From NCBI GenBank assembly GCA_945787595.1, contig CALZJV010000265.1, positions 1 to 8,248 of the forward strand: DNA of 8,248 nt, given 5' to 3'. Below the pieces are notes generated by a model. The model worked only from the letters and a program-made list of their open reading frames with translations, was not told where the DNA came from and did no database searches. A program made the translations under genes and the position numbers. The stretch is from an uncultured Desulfobacterales bacterium (GTDB lineage: Bacteria; Desulfobacterota; Desulfobacteria; Desulfobacterales; JAFDCJ01). Position 1 is the stretch's first letter; each line of letters opens with the position of its first letter. Below, piece after piece: positions 6,570 to 8,248 of this stretch.

Positions 6570-6590
6570 CAAATAACAAATAACAAACAA
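6570..6590 (+). repeat. Heptamer CAAATAA, three tandem copies
   Basis: CAAATAA, CAAATAA and CAAACAA follow without gaps. The period (7 nt) is the same as the TTGAAGA array at 1470-1504 but the unit differs. Confidence 0.8.
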
Positions 6591-6666
6591 TACGATGTCA
6601 CTTTGTAGAAGAACATTATTAATTCAATCCGAGTTCTCTATAAATATTTCGTACCTATTTAATATT

Positions 6667-6670
6667 GGAG
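6667..6670 (+). promoter_or_regulatory. Ribosome binding site supporting a TTG start for B2
   Basis: GGAG lies 7 nt before TTG 6678. No ATG in the same frame precedes the conserved RPxxxW segment at a useful position, so TTG is the best start. Confidence 0.6.
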
Positions 6671-6677
6671 TTGAATA

Positions 6678-7289
6678 TTGCCGGCCGGTCTCAAAAAAAA
6701 ATTTGACCTTATATACAACTATGAACGTTTTGTTGGCAACTCGGTAGCTTTGAGGGTTATTCAGTCAAGACCGATCGGGATCTGGGAATTTCTAATTCCA
6801 ATCGTATTTATTTTACATTTTATGCGCAACAAACAATCCCGGGAACTCTTTATCCAGAATTATATGTTTACCAAACGACTTGCCCTGGATGCAGCCTTCA
6901 AAATGCTTAAAAAGGGACTCAGCAGAGAAGATGCCCTATCCGGGATCGAGGATAAGACCCGGGCTTTGCTGACTGCTCCCGAAACTCAGGGAATCTATTC
7001 GGAAACCATTCGTCAACAGCAGATGAACGAAATAGACTTACTGTTTGATCACTATCGCAAACTTTTGGGTGCCGAGGGCGAAGATTATTTAGGACTGACG
7101 CGCAATGCCTATGGCAGTCGACAAAACTACTCCATTTTCCACGAACAGTTAAAATCAGCCGAAACAAGAGTATCCGACGCTGCCCGCCAGACCTTGGGAT
7201 CAAAAGCCGACGTTGATGCACTTCTGAGAATTGAGAAAGCCACTGAAGAAATCAGGCTATCTCAAATCGAAAAAATTTTCGATTTTTAG
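6678..7289 (+). CDS. Uncharacterised protein with one short hydrophobic segment (B2)
   Basis: A 203-residue paralogue of B1 with a TTG start. It aligns through RPIGIWEFLIPIVFILHFMR (31-50), YMFTKRLALDAA (62-73), HYRKLLGAEGEDY (125-137), AYGSRQNY (144-151) and SAETRV (160-165). The shared pattern is RPxxxW, PxxFIxxFxR, F/M-x-K/R-R/K-LAxDAA, HYxKLLxAEG, AYxxRxNxxxF and SAExxV. The linker between LDAA and HYRKLL is about 4 residues longer than in B1, and the two are otherwise strongly diverged, so the duplication is old. The helical, charged C-terminus (about 175-203) resembles that of B1. The coding sequence ends inside a 22-nt palindrome. A2 begins 135 nt downstream on the same strand. Membrane anchoring is likely; function is unknown. 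Confidence 0.78.
   Translation: MPAGLKKKFDLIYNYERFVGNSVALRVIQSRPIGIWEFLIPIVFILHFMRNKQSRELFIQNYMFTKRLALDAAFKMLKKGLSREDALSGIEDKTRALLTAPETQGIYSETIRQQQMNEIDLLFDHYRKLLGAEGEDYLGLTRNAYGSRQNYSIFHEQLKSAETRVSDAARQTLGSKADVDALLRIEKATEEIRLSQIEKIFDF
7264..7287 (+). terminator. Possible weak terminator overlapping the B2 stop codon
   Basis: AAATCGAAAA (7264-7273) and TTTTCGATTT (7276-7285) are exact inverted arms 2 nt apart, encoding the last residues (IEKIFDF) and followed by TTTAG. The stem is AT-rich with few G-C pairs, so termination would be weak. Confidence 0.35.
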
Positions 7290-7310
7290 AGCACCGCATT
7301 ATTCTTATTA

Positions 7311-7389
7311 ACCACGAAATACACGAAACACACGAAATATTAGTAGATTTGAATTTGTAATTTTTAGTGTCTTTAGTGTTTTTCGTGGT
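7311..7389. repeat. 31-bp imperfect inverted repeat with CACGAAA 9-nt periodicity
   Basis: The left arm (7311-7341) and right arm (7359-7389) match as inverted copies at 26 of 31 positions, counted by eye, around a 17-nt loop. Each arm starts with ACCACGAAA on its outer side and has three units 9 nt apart: CACGAAA three times on the left, and CACGAAA, CACTAAA, CACTAAA on the minus strand of the right arm. It lies between B2 and A2 and has the same plan as the inverted repeat at 1596-1816 but a different unit. Confidence 0.85.
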
Positions 7390-7393
7390 GAAA

Positions 7394-7417
7394 TTACTTT
7401 TTCCGAACAAAAAGTAA
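7394..7417 (+). promoter_or_regulatory. Perfect 9-bp hairpin just before the A2 start
   Basis: TTACTTTTT (7394-7402) and AAAAAGTAA (7409-7417) pair perfectly around the loop CCGAAC. The stem ends 7 nt before the A2 ATG, in the place where a Shine-Dalgarno would be expected; none is visible. Confidence 0.6.
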
Positions 7418-7424
7418 CTGCAAA

Positions 7425-8248
7425 ATGCTCAACGATCAGGAACGTCAGTATATCTATCGCCATGCATATCTCCCGGAACACCTCCCCGACTATGTCGGGG
7501 CCGTTTCAGGCGCCGAGCCTTTTCTCCATCACAACTATCTTTATTTCCTTGGCAAAAAACATCTTATCTTTAATGGATATCCGCTTGAACCCCACTCGGA
7601 TCCTGCCGCACGAATTTATGATTTTATCTGCGAGCGCTGCCAACCAACGACGGTGGCTGTAATTGCCTCAGTTATCTGGCTGCCGGCCGAACAATACGAG
7701 CAAGAGGCCACTGATAGCTATTATCGCCTGAATTTGCCATTGACGCCAATAGATGCGGCAGTCGCTTACATGCTAAGACGCGCCCGCAGAGATCTTCAGG
7801 TGACGCGCGGCAGTTTCGGGAAAGAGCACCAGAAGATAATCAAGGTATTTGTGTCTGAGCATAACTTTAATCGCCGGCAAAAATACCTCTTTAAGCATAT
7901 TCCTCAATATTTAAAGGCCAGCTCTAGTGCCGTGCTGTTTGAAGCAAGAAGGGAAAAGGAACTCGTGGCATTTAACATTGTAGATTTGGCTGCCGCAGAT
8001 TATGCATTTTATCTTTTTAGTTTCCGTTCCAGAAAAATAAATGTACCCGGTGCTTCGGATCTGCTTTTTGATGAGATGGTGAATCTGGCTCATACCGCGG
8101 GTAAAAAGGCCGTCAACCTTGGGCTGGGGGTCAATGCCGGTATTCGCCGTTTCAAAGAAAAGTGGGGTGGGACGCCTTTCTTGAACTATTGCTCAGTCTT
8201 GGTCGATAAAAGAGAAGTTGACCTCGGAAGGCTGGCGAAGAAGTTATA
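7425..8248 (+). CDS. GNAT/FemAB-like protein of unknown function (A2), cut by window end
   Basis: An open frame of 274 codons without a stop runs off the right edge; by comparison with A1 (286 residues) only a short tail is missing. It aligns with A1 from the first residue: MLNDQERQYI against MLTPEQETYI, HAYLPEH (13-19), VSGAEPFL (27-34), GYPL (51-54), DSYYRLN (97-103), GASDLL (209-214) and LGLGVNAGIRRFKEKWGG (232-249). This match fixes the ATG at 7425 although there is no Shine-Dalgarno. The GNAT-like C-terminal core is the best conserved part; the middle is divergent. Several residues expected in an intact enzyme remain, and no frameshift is seen, so it is likely functional. Unlike A1 it follows a B-family gene, not an MBL gene. 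Acyltransferase activity is inference from fold. Confidence 0.8.
   Translation, partial: MLNDQERQYIYRHAYLPEHLPDYVGAVSGAEPFLHHNYLYFLGKKHLIFNGYPLEPHSDPAARIYDFICERCQPTTVAVIASVIWLPAEQYEQEATDSYYRLNLPLTPIDAAVAYMLRRARRDLQVTRGSFGKEHQKIIKVFVSEHNFNRRQKYLFKHIPQYLKASSSAVLFEARREKELVAFNIVDLAAADYAFYLFSFRSRKINVPGASDLLFDEMVNLAHTAGKKAVNLGLGVNAGIRRFKEKWGGTPFLNYCSVLVDKREVDLGRLAKKL

Larger units (their letters stand above)
6489..6677 (+). other. Gap between B1 and B2
   Basis: AT-rich, 189 nt, with no terminator and no strong promoter visible. It contains a 7-nt tandem array (6570-6590). The paralogues may be co-transcribed or B2 may have its own weak promoter; the sequence does not decide. Confidence 0.5.

Noticed and set aside
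1470..7389. CRISPR array
   Set aside because: The repeats are 7-9 nt units without spacers of uniform length; none has the size or spacing of CRISPR repeats.
7462..7662. Small open frame near the start of A2 in another frame
   Set aside because: It overlaps the A2 codons that align with A1; it is a shadow.

Overview
The window looks like chromosomal DNA of a free-living Gram-negative bacterium, most likely a Desulfobacterota (deltaproteobacterial) sulfate reducer. That guess is inference. It rests on the moderate G+C, the YeiH-type putative sulfate exporter beside a YrbG-type exchanger, the small paralogous proteins of unknown function, and intergenic gaps full of short-period degenerate repeats. 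No rRNA, tRNA, CRISPR array, transposase or phage gene was seen. Layout, left to right: (1) 14-1487, a two-gene plus-strand unit encoding a metallo-beta-lactamase-fold protein that has lost half of its metal ligands, then a GNAT/FemAB-like protein (called A1 here). (2) 1470-1937, a non-coding, palindrome-rich block whose two edges carry inverted 7-nt repeat arrays. (3) 1951-2799, a TraB/GumN (Tiki-like) family protein with its metal motifs intact. (4) 3019-3990, minus strand, a YrbG-like Na+/Ca2+ exchanger. (5) 4348-5709, plus strand, a putative sulfate exporter of the YeiH family, with its own promoter region and a strong intrinsic terminator. (6) 5904-6488 and 6678-7289, two diverged tandem copies (B1, B2) of an unrecognised protein of about 200 residues with one short hydrophobic segment near the N-terminus. 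(7) 7425 to the right edge, a paralogue of A1 (A2), nearly complete but cut by the window end. The window therefore holds two families of unfamiliar proteins, each present twice: A1/A2 about 6 kb apart, and B1/B2 side by side. A2 follows B2, and A1 follows the degenerate hydrolase. No pathway can be assigned. The transporters between them look like ordinary housekeeping membrane proteins. The most unusual DNA-level feature is that several intergenic gaps carry a different array with 7-, 8- or 9-nt periodicity. Two of these are arranged as inverted arms. One supplies the C-terminal codons of A1, and another lies just upstream of A2, which has no visible Shine-Dalgarno and instead has a perfect hairpin immediately before its start.
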